Origin: Candidatus Poribacteria bacterium
Lineage (GTDB): Bacteria; Poribacteria; WGA-4E; WGA-3G
Direction of reading: 5' to 3'
Length of the DNA: 6,533 bases
Assembly (NCBI GenBank): GCA_009845505.1
Contig: VXZL01000261.1
Span: forward strand, 1 to 6,533
Within the stretch, counting starts at the first letter, position 1; every line of letters starts with the position of its first letter. The position numbers and the translations under genes were made by a program. Shown piece by piece: positions 1 to 5,569 of the stretch. Under the pieces are notes generated by a model. That model was not told the origin of the DNA. It worked only from the letters and a program-made list of their open reading frames with translations, and did no database searches.

Positions 1-1369
1 GTGTCTGTTGTACCCACGTCTTGCCGCCGTCCGCGGTGTGAAGCACAGTCCCCAAATCCCCAACGATCCATCCCTTCTGAGGATTAATGAAATGAAGAGC
101 ATTGAGTGTATACCACCACCCACTGGTTTGCCGCTCCCACGTCTGACCTGCATCGGTTGTGTGGAGGATGAGTCCGCCGTCCCCAACTGCCCAGCCTTCC
201 TTATCGGTGGCGAAAGATAGATTCCGGATACGATGCCATGTGTCCATCTCTATATCCGTCCATGTTTTGCCACTGTCATCAGTTGTTGTGATTGTGCCTT
301 TCTCTCCGACGGCAACCGCACGGTTTGCATCCGCGAACGCCACGCTCTGCAGCGCATCCGCTGTCGTGCCACTTTTCATTTCCCACGTGATACCGCCATC
401 TTCTGAGTGCAAGAGCGTTCCGTTCATACCGACTGCCCACGCCTGTTTATGACTTGTGAACTGGACCCCCATCAAATCGTTCTTTGTGGGGCTCTCTACG
501 AGTTGCCAATTGTCTCCGCCGTCCTCTGTCCGATTAATAAATCCACCTTGTGAGACCATGAGACCGTAATCCTCGCTGAGGAAATGGAAGTTGTTCACAA
601 TGGGACGGACATGTCCATAAATCGGCGGCAGTTTACTCACCTGGTTTCTCCATTCTGTACCACCGTTGTTGGTATAAAAAACCGTGCCATCTGTGCCACC
701 ACACCATCCCTCATAAGGGCTGATAAAAAATACGGTGTGAAGGTTGCAGACTGTCGTTGTGGTATCTGTCTTAACGAGGTTCTCTTGTCTCCGCCATGTA
801 TCACTGCTGTCAGTGGTAACAAAGATTCGGTCGTAGTCACCGACTGTCCATCCGCGCTCTTTATCTACAAAGAAAACGCCCTTAATTTGAAACTCACTCA
901 CATCCTGATGTTGCCATGTTTTTCCACCGTTTTCTGTGTAGAACATCCCATCTTGTCCGGCAATCCAACCGATCTTTGAATCATAAAAAAAGACATCCAA
1001 AAATAGCATAGAAATCTCAGTTTTTTGGACTGTCCAATGCCGCCCGCCATCGTCCGTAATCGCGATTAACCCCTTGTCGCCAACCGCCCAACCGTTACGG
1101 AGATTTGTGAAATACACCGATTTGAAGTCTTCAGTCGTATTGACCGTCTGTTTTTCCCAATTTATCCCCCCGTCAGCCGTATGGAGAATCCAGCCTTGGT
1201 GCCCCACAATCCAGCCGTGTTTGGCATCGGCAAAGTGGATGTCCGTGAAATGGGTTCCCCAATCCGCTTGACGCGTAATTTCCTTTTTTACACAACCGGT
1301 TAACAGCAAGGAAGTTCCGAAAAGAATCGCTATGAAATAGCATGTGATGTGTTGAAGCATCTTTTTCAT
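1..1369 (-). CDS. YCF48/BNR-repeat lipoprotein, C-terminus cut by window edge
   Basis: This frame stays open from ATG 1369 to the window edge, about 456 residues with no stop, so the protein is partial at its C-terminus. It begins with KK, a hydrophobic stretch and a lipobox, LLTGC, with Cys26, which predicts a lipoprotein signal peptide and a membrane-anchored protein facing the periplasm or outside. From about residue 41 I count ten tandem repeats of about 35-45 residues with the pattern F-x-D/N-x4-GW-x-VG-x2-G-x-I-x-x-T-x-DGG-x-x-W. Examples are HGWIVGHQGWILHTADGG and GWAVGDGGLILHTTDAG. This is the YCF48-like/BNR β-propeller pattern. Family members are scaffolds or assembly factors, and many exported bacterial ones are uncharacterised. 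Repeats 6 and 8 lack part of the GW-x-VG core. An AAAGGAG site lies 9 bases before the ATG; a second in-frame ATG is three codons later. It follows another propeller gene after a 90-base gap. The substrate or partner is unknown. Confidence 0.88.
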   Translation of the reverse strand, partial: MKKMLQHITCYFIAILFGTSLLLTGCVKKEITRQADWGTHFTDIHFADAKHGWIVGHQGWILHTADGGINWEKQTVNTTEDFKSVYFTNLRNGWAVGDKGLIAITDDGGRHWTVQKTEISMLFLDVFFYDSKIGWIAGQDGMFYTENGGKTWQHQDVSEFQIKGVFFVDKERGWTVGDYDRIFVTTDSSDTWRRQENLVKTDTTTTVCNLHTVFFISPYEGWCGGTDGTVFYTNNGGTEWRNQVSKLPPIYGHVRPIVNNFHFLSEDYGLMVSQGGFINRTEDGGDNWQLVESPTKNDLMGVQFTSHKQAWAVGMNGTLLHSEDGGITWEMKSGTTADALQSVAFADANRAVAVGEKGTITTTDDSGKTWTDIEMDTWHRIRNLSFATDKEGWAVGDGGLILHTTDAGQTWERQTSGWWYTLNALHFINPQKGWIVGDLGTVLHTADGGKTWVQQT

Positions 1370-1382
1370 CTGTTTTGTCTCC

Positions 1383-1445
1383 TTTGTAGCACAAACTTTC
1401 CAGTTTGTGCCCTTACACGCACAATCTAAAAGATTATGCTACAAA
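1383..1445 (-). repeat. Bipartite palindromic intergenic repeat, copy 1
   Basis: The element has 8-bp terminal inverted repeats, TTTGTAGC (1383-1390) and GCTACAAA (1438-1445). Inside are two hairpins separated by an 8-base spacer. The first, 1389-1410, is a perfect 9-bp stem (GCACAAACT) with loop TTCC. The second, 1419-1439, is a 9-bp stem with a 3-base loop; its fourth pair is U·G when transcribed from the minus strand but C×A from the plus strand. It starts 14 bases after the stop of the propeller gene, and its left arm supplies the AAA of the AAAGGAG site (1379-1385) of the downstream lipoprotein gene. A degenerate second copy lies at 3002-3074. It resembles REP/MITE-type repeats. A role in transcript processing or stability is inference. 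Confidence 0.7.
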
Positions 1446-1459
1446 AATGGCAACTTAGG

Positions 1460-2719
1460 TCAATTACCTGAGTTCTGAGAGGGGAGATACACCCCGACTG
1501 CGGCACCAGCATCCGTAGCGAACCAGAGTTTACCGCTGCTGTCCTCAAATACCGACCAGACCCGATTGCTCGGCAGACCGTCATCTGTGTTAAAGTTTTG
1601 GAACGTTTCACCGTTATAGACACTTATACCACCACTAATTTCGGGAAAGACCATACTCACACCGTCTTCGGTTTCATTTATTGCTGATGGTAGGTTCTTA
1701 ACACCAGCAAACCAAAGGTTTCCCTTGCTATCCAGCATGATATTATCAACGCTGTTCATAGGAAGTGCTTCGCTGAGCGGGAAAGTGACCAACTCTTTCC
1801 CGTCGTATCTGCGAATGCCACTGTTTTCCTCACCACCGCCTTCTCGACTCATCCAGAGGTTTTCCTTGGCATCGAACTGCAAATCTGTTATGTTTGCGCT
1901 TCTCGCCTTCGCCATCTCTTCAAAAGGGGCAAAATCCGCATCAACACCAAAATAACGGAAAAGGGACGTTTCGGTATTATAGTAGGTAATCCCAGCAGTA
2001 CTGCCGAACCAAAAATTGCCTGCTGTATCCTGTGCAACTGCCGTGACCTGACTCCACCAATCGGGTAATATATCCATGCCTATGGGACCGTGTATCATAA
2101 GAGGATAGAATTTTTCGCCATCGTAGTAATTCATCCCCGAAAACGTCGCCAACCAAAGCGTTCCCGTTTTGTCCTCAAATATATCCTTAACGGTATCGCG
2201 GAGGAGGCCGTCATCCGTCGTAAAAATCTGAAACGCCTGTCCATCATAGCGACTCACCCCTCTTAATGGAGCAGGTGCCTCTGTTTCTGTCGGGGTTTCG
2301 TTGTTAATCTCCGTAGCGAGTTCACTGTCAATCTCTTTAGCGAGCTCACTCAGCGGCATTGCCATGTAGGACATATCCATCGGCTTGCCTCTATCCAGAA
2401 AACTTGAGAGCATACCGTCCGCGAACCAGAGGGTGCCTTGCCGGTCTTCAAAGATAAGCCCGATTGTGTTTTGTGCTAAACCATCTTCTGTTGTGAAGGT
2501 TTGGAAATTTTCTCCATCATAACGGGTAAGCCCCTCGGTCGTTCCGAACCATATCGTGCCGCGGGTGTCTTCAAAAATAGTGAGGACAATATCAGAGGCC
2601 AAACCGTCTGCTTGGGTTAAGGTCTTTTCAATTTTGAGTTCTGCTGTGTGAGCGATGGGTACTATCCAACTTGACAGCAGGCATACAGCCAACCCTATTG
2701 TGTACAATCGTTTTTGCAT
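1460..2719 (-). CDS. Secreted β-propeller protein (two component regulator propeller repeats), no kinase
   Basis: This 419-residue protein has a Sec-type signal peptide (KR at 3-4, hydrophobic core to about 22, likely cut after HTA26), so it is probably periplasmic or secreted. The mature part is built of repeats of the Reg_prop type: DGL-x3-x-V-x-x-IFED-x-x-G-x-LWFGT-x-x-GL-x-RYDG. Clear units start near residues 38, 79, 170 and the C-terminal DGLPSNRVWSVFED, with more diverged ones between. In the family these repeats usually form the periplasmic sensor of hybrid histidine kinases. Here the protein ends soon after the last blade, with no Y_Y_Y domain, membrane helix or kinase, so it is a stand-alone propeller. 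Blade 2 carries an insertion of about 50 residues (103-153) rich in Glu, Thr and Pro. An AAAGGAG site lies 6 bases before the ATG. A sigma-54-like sequence lies just upstream. Ligand or partner unknown. Confidence 0.9.
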   Translation of the reverse strand: MQKRLYTIGLAVCLLSSWIVPIAHTAELKIEKTLTQADGLASDIVLTIFEDTRGTIWFGTTEGLTRYDGENFQTFTTEDGLAQNTIGLIFEDRQGTLWFADGMLSSFLDRGKPMDMSYMAMPLSELAKEIDSELATEINNETPTETEAPAPLRGVSRYDGQAFQIFTTDDGLLRDTVKDIFEDKTGTLWLATFSGMNYYDGEKFYPLMIHGPIGMDILPDWWSQVTAVAQDTAGNFWFGSTAGITYYNTETSLFRYFGVDADFAPFEEMAKARSANITDLQFDAKENLWMSREGGGEENSGIRRYDGKELVTFPLSEALPMNSVDNIMLDSKGNLWFAGVKNLPSAINETEDGVSMVFPEISGGISVYNGETFQNFNTDDGLPSNRVWSVFEDSSGKLWFATDAGAAVGVYLPSQNSGN

Positions 2720-2743
2720 TGAAAACTCCTTTGATTTGCGTGA

Positions 2744-2760
2744 GGCAATTTATGTGCCAA
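2744..2760 (-). promoter_or_regulatory. Candidate sigma-54 (-24/-12) promoter of the propeller gene
   Basis: On the minus strand the sequence TTGGCACATAAATTGCC matches the sigma-54 consensus TGGCAC-N5-TTGC. The invariant GG and GC are exactly 10 bases apart. Transcription would start near 2733, giving a leader of about 14 bases with the AAAGGAG site (2726-2732) at its very 5' end, which is tight. The match is seen directly; promoter function is inference, and no activator gene is present in the window. Confidence 0.4.
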
Positions 2761-2841
2761 TCCGATTAGTAGTTGATTGAATGTGAGATTGGGTAGGTTT
2801 TAGGAAAAAGCTGCACCAAATAGGGCAACAATAACGACAAA

Positions 2842-2857
2842 TGCACAAATTTGTGCA
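2842..2857. promoter_or_regulatory. Perfect 16-bp palindrome, operator-like
   Basis: TGCACAAATTTGTGCA is a perfect 8+8 palindrome in the spacer upstream of the propeller gene. It lies about 110-125 bases before the start site predicted from the sigma-54-like element, a usual distance for an enhancer site bound by a dimeric activator. Its half-site, GCACAAA, also resembles the stems of the bipartite repeats nearby, so it could instead be a relic of that repeat family. Confidence 0.4.
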
Positions 2858-3001
2858 AGAATCTCAACGCCACAATCCTGCTATCTCTCAACACCAAACG
2901 AAGCATTTTGTAATATATATGACGCGAGTTAAGGTCGAAAAGGTTGCTTAATTTTGCAGAAAGTTGGAAAATAAAATAAAATGTGAGTTCGATAAGGAGG
3001 G

Positions 3002-3074
3002 TTTGTGGCGGAAACTTACCTTTCAGTAAGAGTTTGTGCCTTATTCTGCGCAAACTAACAGTTTACGCTACAAA
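3002..3074 (-). repeat. Bipartite palindromic intergenic repeat, copy 2
   Basis: This has the same plan as the copy at 1383-1445: terminal arms TTTGTGGCG (3002-3010) and CGCTACAAA (3066-3074) with one mismatch, a left hairpin (about 3007-3040, imperfect, with a bulge), a short spacer and a right hairpin (3048-3068, 9-bp stem, 3-base loop). As in copy 1, the right stem's fourth pair is U·G in minus-strand RNA and C×A in plus-strand RNA. It begins 6 bases after the dehydrogenase stop codon. No T-tract follows, so it is not a standard intrinsic terminator. Confidence 0.6.
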
Positions 3075-3080
3075 AGACTT

Positions 3081-3845
3081 TTAGAGCGATAGGATACCGC
3101 CCTCGACGAGCATCGGGGCGCCCGTCATGTATCTGGATTCATCGGAGGCTAAATAGACCGCTGCCCAAGCGATGTCTTCTGGTTCTCCGATACCCAACGG
3201 ATGCATCTCTTTAATTTCTTTGTTGATGGTTTCCGGGTCGGGTTGCTTTGATAGGAATTCTTGGTAGAGTTCGGTGTTAATCGTGCCGGGACAGAGGCTG
3301 TTGACACGGATGTTGTCTTCAGCATACCGAACCGCCATGCTGCGGGAGAGATGCACCACGGCGGCTTTGGAGGAGGTGTAGGCAGGGTGCATCGGGAACC
3401 CAACATACGCCGATTCGCTCGCCATGTTGATAATAGAACCGCCACCGGCTTCTCGCATCAAGGGAATTATTGCACGAGAGACAAGGTATATACTTTTCAC
3501 GTTAACGGCGTATTGTCGATCCCAGTCTGCTTCAGAGATTTCTTCTAATTCGCCGACGACGGCGATACCGGCGTTGTTAAACAAAACGTTTGGATTACCG
3601 AGTTCGGAAGTGACCTGTGCAACAGCATTTTCAATCTGTTCGGCATCGGTTACATCGCACGCGCAGAAGATTGCTGTTCCGCCGGTTGTCTGGATTTGCC
3701 GCGCGGTTTCTTCGCCACGTTCGCCGTTCACGTCCCAGATAGCGACAGCTGCCCCTTCACCTGCAAAAAGTTCAGCACTTTTCGCCCCGATGCCTCTTGC
3801 TGCGCCTGTTATGATTGCGATTTTATTCTTGAGTCGATTTGCCAT
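3081..3845 (-). CDS. Short-chain dehydrogenase/reductase (classical SDR)
   Basis: This 254-residue protein has the usual length of a classical SDR and a complete set of motifs. These are the cofactor loop TGAARGIG (13-20), CDV (63-65), NNAG (90-93), and the catalytic tetrad Asn115, Ser143, Tyr156 and Lys160 (YTSSK). It also has CPG after the core and the C-terminal signature YMTGAPMLVEGG. Asp38 at the end of the second β-strand (AIWDVN) favours NAD(H) over NADP(H). The enzyme would be a soluble cytoplasmic oxidoreductase acting on an alcohol or ketone. The substrate cannot be read from sequence, and no pathway neighbour helps; FabG-like or sugar/steroid-type dehydrogenases all fit. I chose ATG 3845 because AAAGGAA lies 5 bases upstream; an upstream in-frame TTG at 3869 has no such site and would add eight atypical residues. 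A terminator-like hairpin sits just upstream of the start. Confidence 0.93.
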   Translation of the reverse strand: MANRLKNKIAIITGAARGIGAKSAELFAGEGAAVAIWDVNGERGEETARQIQTTGGTAIFCACDVTDAEQIENAVAQVTSELGNPNVLFNNAGIAVVGELEEISEADWDRQYAVNVKSIYLVSRAIIPLMREAGGGSIINMASESAYVGFPMHPAYTSSKAAVVHLSRSMAVRYAEDNIRVNSLCPGTINTELYQEFLSKQPDPETINKEIKEMHPLGIGEPEDIAWAAVYLASDESRYMTGAPMLVEGGILSL

Positions 3846-3879
3846 GTGTGTTCCTTTATAGCCATTCAAAACGAGCAGT

Positions 3880-3909
3880 AAAAAGCGGTGGATTTCCAGT
3901 CCACCGCTT
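3880..3909 (-). terminator. Rho-independent terminator or leader attenuator
   Basis: On the minus strand a perfect 10-bp stem, AAGCGGTGGA / TCCACCGCTT, with a 7-base loop is followed by T's (CTTTTTACTG; two of the five T's belong to the stem). It lies 106 bases after the stop of the small membrane-protein gene and would end that transcript. It ends only about 35 bases before the dehydrogenase ATG, leaving little room for a promoter in between. It may therefore lie inside the dehydrogenase leader and act as an attenuator. The plus strand has no T-tract after the stem. Confidence 0.6.
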
Positions 3910-4015
3910 GCGGGCAGACAAGGCGAAACATAGATTTGACACCTATTTTCCTATATGGGTTTTTCCGATCGTTGTGAGCGAGGTTTGAAACTCAGTTGTA
4001 AGAGATGCCCATCAT

Positions 4016-4429
4016 CTACCAGGTATAAAAGAAGTTAAACCCATACTGGCGTCGGTAATAGTAGAGTGCTGCACCACCGAGCGCGCCAATAATCACGCCT
4101 CTGATGGCTGAACGTCTGTAGACAGATTTGTAGGTGGACGTGTAAATCTCTTTGTGCAGCAGTGTCGGATTGTCAATAAAACGATGTGCAGGTGGGTCGG
4201 GTTGATAATAGTAAGCACCACCGAGCGCGGGAACCGAAAAATAAGGTCCTAAAAAGGCGTTTCCTGCAAAAGTGGCAAGTGCCCAAAACTTTTCATCGCC
4301 TTCTATTTCGGCATCACGGCGTGCTTGTGCCTCTATTGTGGCAATTTCTGTTTGTGATATTTCGGCTGCTATAGGTAAAGGAACCGATAGGAAACCGACA
4401 AGGGGTAAGATTGCCCAAAAAAACTTCAT
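4016..4429 (-). CDS. Small exported/membrane protein of unknown function
   Basis: This 137-residue protein is not one I can name. It has a signal peptide (MKFFWAILPLVGFLSVPLPIAA, likely cut after Ala22) and a charged segment (about 30-47, EAQARRDAEIEGDEK). A Gly/Ala-rich hydrophobic stretch follows (about 49-73), then PDPP (77-80), a polar segment with YTSTYKSVYRR (96-106), and a second Gly-rich hydrophobic stretch, GVIIGALGGAALYYY (111-125). The pattern of acidic helix, hydrophobic hairpin, P-x-PP, YT-x3-YK and Gly-rich segment recalls a group of uncharacterised bacterial proteins, from memory and with low certainty. I chose ATG 4429 because AGAGGAG lies 8 bases upstream and the signal peptide starts there; a longer frame from 4546 would put 39 Arg/Pro-rich residues before it. 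It may have its own promoter and terminates at the hairpin near 3890. Confidence 0.75.
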   Translation of the reverse strand: MKFFWAILPLVGFLSVPLPIAAEISQTEIATIEAQARRDAEIEGDEKFWALATFAGNAFLGPYFSVPALGGAYYYQPDPPAHRFIDNPTLLHKEIYTSTYKSVYRRSAIRGVIIGALGGAALYYYRRQYGFNFFYTW

Positions 4430-4636
4430 TAGTGTTTCTCCTCTTAGGTGTACATGCCTATTTAGGCAAGTTGTTATTATTTGCGGTTTAGGGGGCGGGC
4501 GTGTAAGCCTACGGTGCAAAAGATGATATGCAAACTGTTGGGACACAAGAGACTCACCACGCAGGTCGCCGATGCGGGAGCCGCCGCAATCACAGAATAG
4601 CTACACATCGCCACCGGCCGCAATGCCTGACGCATT
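4430..4636. other. GC-richer spacer with possible plus-strand gene relic
   Basis: This 207-base spacer is richer in G and C (roughly 4490-4625) than the spacers nearby. It holds the AGAGGAG site (4438-4444) and a 6+6 inverted repeat, TGCCTA-TT-TAGGCA (4455-4468), in the leader of the small membrane-protein gene. On the plus strand a 44-codon frame without a start (4466-4600) contains KLLGHKRLTT, which resembles a fragment of a tyrosine-recombinase C-terminal box. No catalytic residues can be placed, so it is only a possible relic. No convincing promoter or terminator is seen. Confidence 0.35.
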
Positions 4637-5485
4637 TTATCGGCTTCTGTTTCGTTTTAACTCCGCGATGTGACTCATCTCTGTGATATAATCGACATCT
4701 ACCGAGCAATTTTTTTGAATGTAGGCGCGCACCTCAGCAGTGTCGTGGATCAACTCCGACTTCGGACGCGCCAGACCGAACGCTCTTTTGAGTTGCGTCT
4801 CCTGGTTTTTTGCTTCTTCTTTGGATGCACAGAGTTCGATGCCCAAACATTCAACATCCTCGACGAAATACCGCTGCGCCTCTTTGATCCGTTTGTGGTA
4901 GTTGCCATTGGCGATCTTTGAGATTCCGATTTTAATGACATTGCCCGCGGGCAATTTGTGAAAATAGATAACATATTCTTCTAATGCTTCAGGGTCTAAC
5001 TCCTCGTAAGACACTTCATCGAAAGTTCTTCTGTTTTTCAAGGTAAAGTCTCCAGTGTGTTTGTCCGTTCTGCGTGTTTGCGTTTTCGTGCTGCCGTTGC
5101 TGCCATTCGTCGGCGAGAGATTAAAAAGCATCGTCCCGAAATGCTTTGATGACCTTCTGCCAGTCTTCATAAGTGGCAATCGCTTTGGCATATTCCGCAA
5201 CTTGGCGGGGGATGGTTGTTTACCCTCAAAAATGTTATCACGGATATAATCCGTACAGGTGCCATCTTTATAGAATATAAAAGCATTGATGCGAGGTATG
5301 GGTTCTTCCCATTCCTCTGACAACTGAATCAATTTATGATTGATATGTGCAAGAATCTTTGTGGCGTGTCCCTGCCGAAAACCGTGTTCTTTCCACCCTA
5401 AAATCTTTTTTATATCGGGAAGAGTCGCCCATCCCCGCGAAACAAGATGTAATAAAACAAGATACGCTTCCATTTCTCTTTTCAT
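4637..5485 (-). CDS. GIY-YIG/T5orf172-like domain protein with out-of-frame centre
   Basis: The open frame gives 282 residues. The C-terminal part (about 168-258) looks like a T5orf172/GIY-YIG-superfamily domain: YVIY (171-174), KIGIS (185-189), Arg199, a conserved-looking Glu229 (NQETQLKRAF) and a late Glu-rich helix. Such domains are nucleases or DNA-binding modules, often in phage and mobile genes. The N-terminal part (1-93) may be a winged-helix-like DNA-binding region. Residues about 94-121 (KLRNMPKRLPLMKTGRRSS...) are basic and unlike a fold, while the frame shifted by one base reads AEYAKAIATYEDWQKVI, a normal helical sequence. An extra C in the C5 run (plus-strand G5, 5207-5211) enters that frame, and one T fewer in the T5 run (plus-strand A5, 5123-5127) returns from it. 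So the gene is either mutated, mis-assembled or two overlapping genes. The ATG has an exceptionally strong ribosome binding site. Confidence 0.72.
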   Translation of the reverse strand: MKREMEAYLVLLHLVSRGWATLPDIKKILGWKEHGFRQGHATKILAHINHKLIQLSEEWEEPIPRINAFIFYKDGTCTDYIRDNIFEGKQPSPAKLRNMPKRLPLMKTGRRSSKHFGTMLFNLSPTNGSNGSTKTQTRRTDKHTGDFTLKNRRTFDEVSYEELDPEALEEYVIYFHKLPAGNVIKIGISKIANGNYHKRIKEAQRYFVEDVECLGIELCASKEEAKNQETQLKRAFGLARPKSELIHDTAEVRAYIQKNCSVDVDYITEMSHIAELKRNRSR

Positions 5486-5487
5486 TA

Positions 5488-5497
5488 GATCACCTCC
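5488..5497 (-). promoter_or_regulatory. Near-maximal Shine-Dalgarno site
   Basis: GGAGGTGATC on the minus strand is a 10-base match to the complement of the usual bacterial 16S rRNA 3' end. GGAGGTGA ends 4 bases before ATG 5485. Other genes here have only AAAGGAG-like sites. It settles the start codon and predicts strong translation initiation of the GIY-YIG-like gene. Confidence 0.8.
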
Positions 5498-5523
5498 ATC
5501 AGAGACGTGTTGTCATATTCCTT

Positions 5524-5553
5524 ATTATTTCGTTGCTTGTTCACACTTCTCAA
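5524..5553 (-). promoter_or_regulatory. Weak candidate sigma-70 promoter of the GIY-YIG-like gene
   Basis: On the minus strand, TTGAGA (5548-5553) and AATAAT (5524-5529) are separated by 18 bases, with a predicted start near 5517 and a leader of about 30 bases. Both boxes deviate from consensus, and the region is A/T-rich enough for such matches to arise by chance. Confidence 0.3.
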
Positions 5554-5569
5554 TCTGCCAAGTTGTTAT

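Larger units (their letters stand above)
2720..3001. other. AT-rich intergenic region between dehydrogenase and propeller genes
   Basis: The full gene-free stretch is 2720-3080. Its right end holds the second bipartite repeat (3002-3074), its centre a 16-bp palindrome (2842-2857) and its left end the sigma-54-like element (2744-2760) and ribosome binding site (2726-2732). A 95-codon minus-strand frame spans 2766-3053, but it has no ribosome binding site, starts inside the repeat and has low-complexity composition, so I do not call it. I see nothing else in 2860-3000 apart from A/T runs. Confidence 0.6.

Noticed and set aside
584..979. Plus-strand frame of 131 codons opposite the lipoprotein gene
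   Set aside because: It is the complement of YCF48-like repeats in a frame open for 456 codons on the minus strand; no domain or ribosome binding site.
1383..1445. Copy 1 of the bipartite repeat as a tRNA or small structured RNA gene
   Set aside because: Two hairpins and an outer stem resemble part of a cloverleaf, but there is no anticodon arm, T-loop GTTCGA motif or CCA end.
2766..3053. Minus-strand frame of 95 codons between the dehydrogenase and propeller genes
   Set aside because: It starts inside the palindromic repeat, has no ribosome binding site and covers the palindrome and promoter-like region; composition is low-complexity Leu/Phe/Arg. Treated as intergenic.
3424..3861. Plus-strand frame of 145 codons opposite the dehydrogenase gene
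   Set aside because: It is antisense to a gene with a complete SDR motif set and has no motif of its own, so it is a shadow frame.
4430..4546. N-terminal extension of the small membrane protein from ATG 4546
   Set aside because: The 39 extra residues are Arg/Pro-rich, precede a normal signal peptide and lie upstream of a good AGAGGAG site for ATG 4429.
4622..4636. AATGC-CTGAC-GCATT hairpin followed by TTTAT on the plus strand, as a terminator
   Set aside because: The stem is only 5 bp, and no plus-strand gene would need it; on the minus strand there is no T-tract after the stem.
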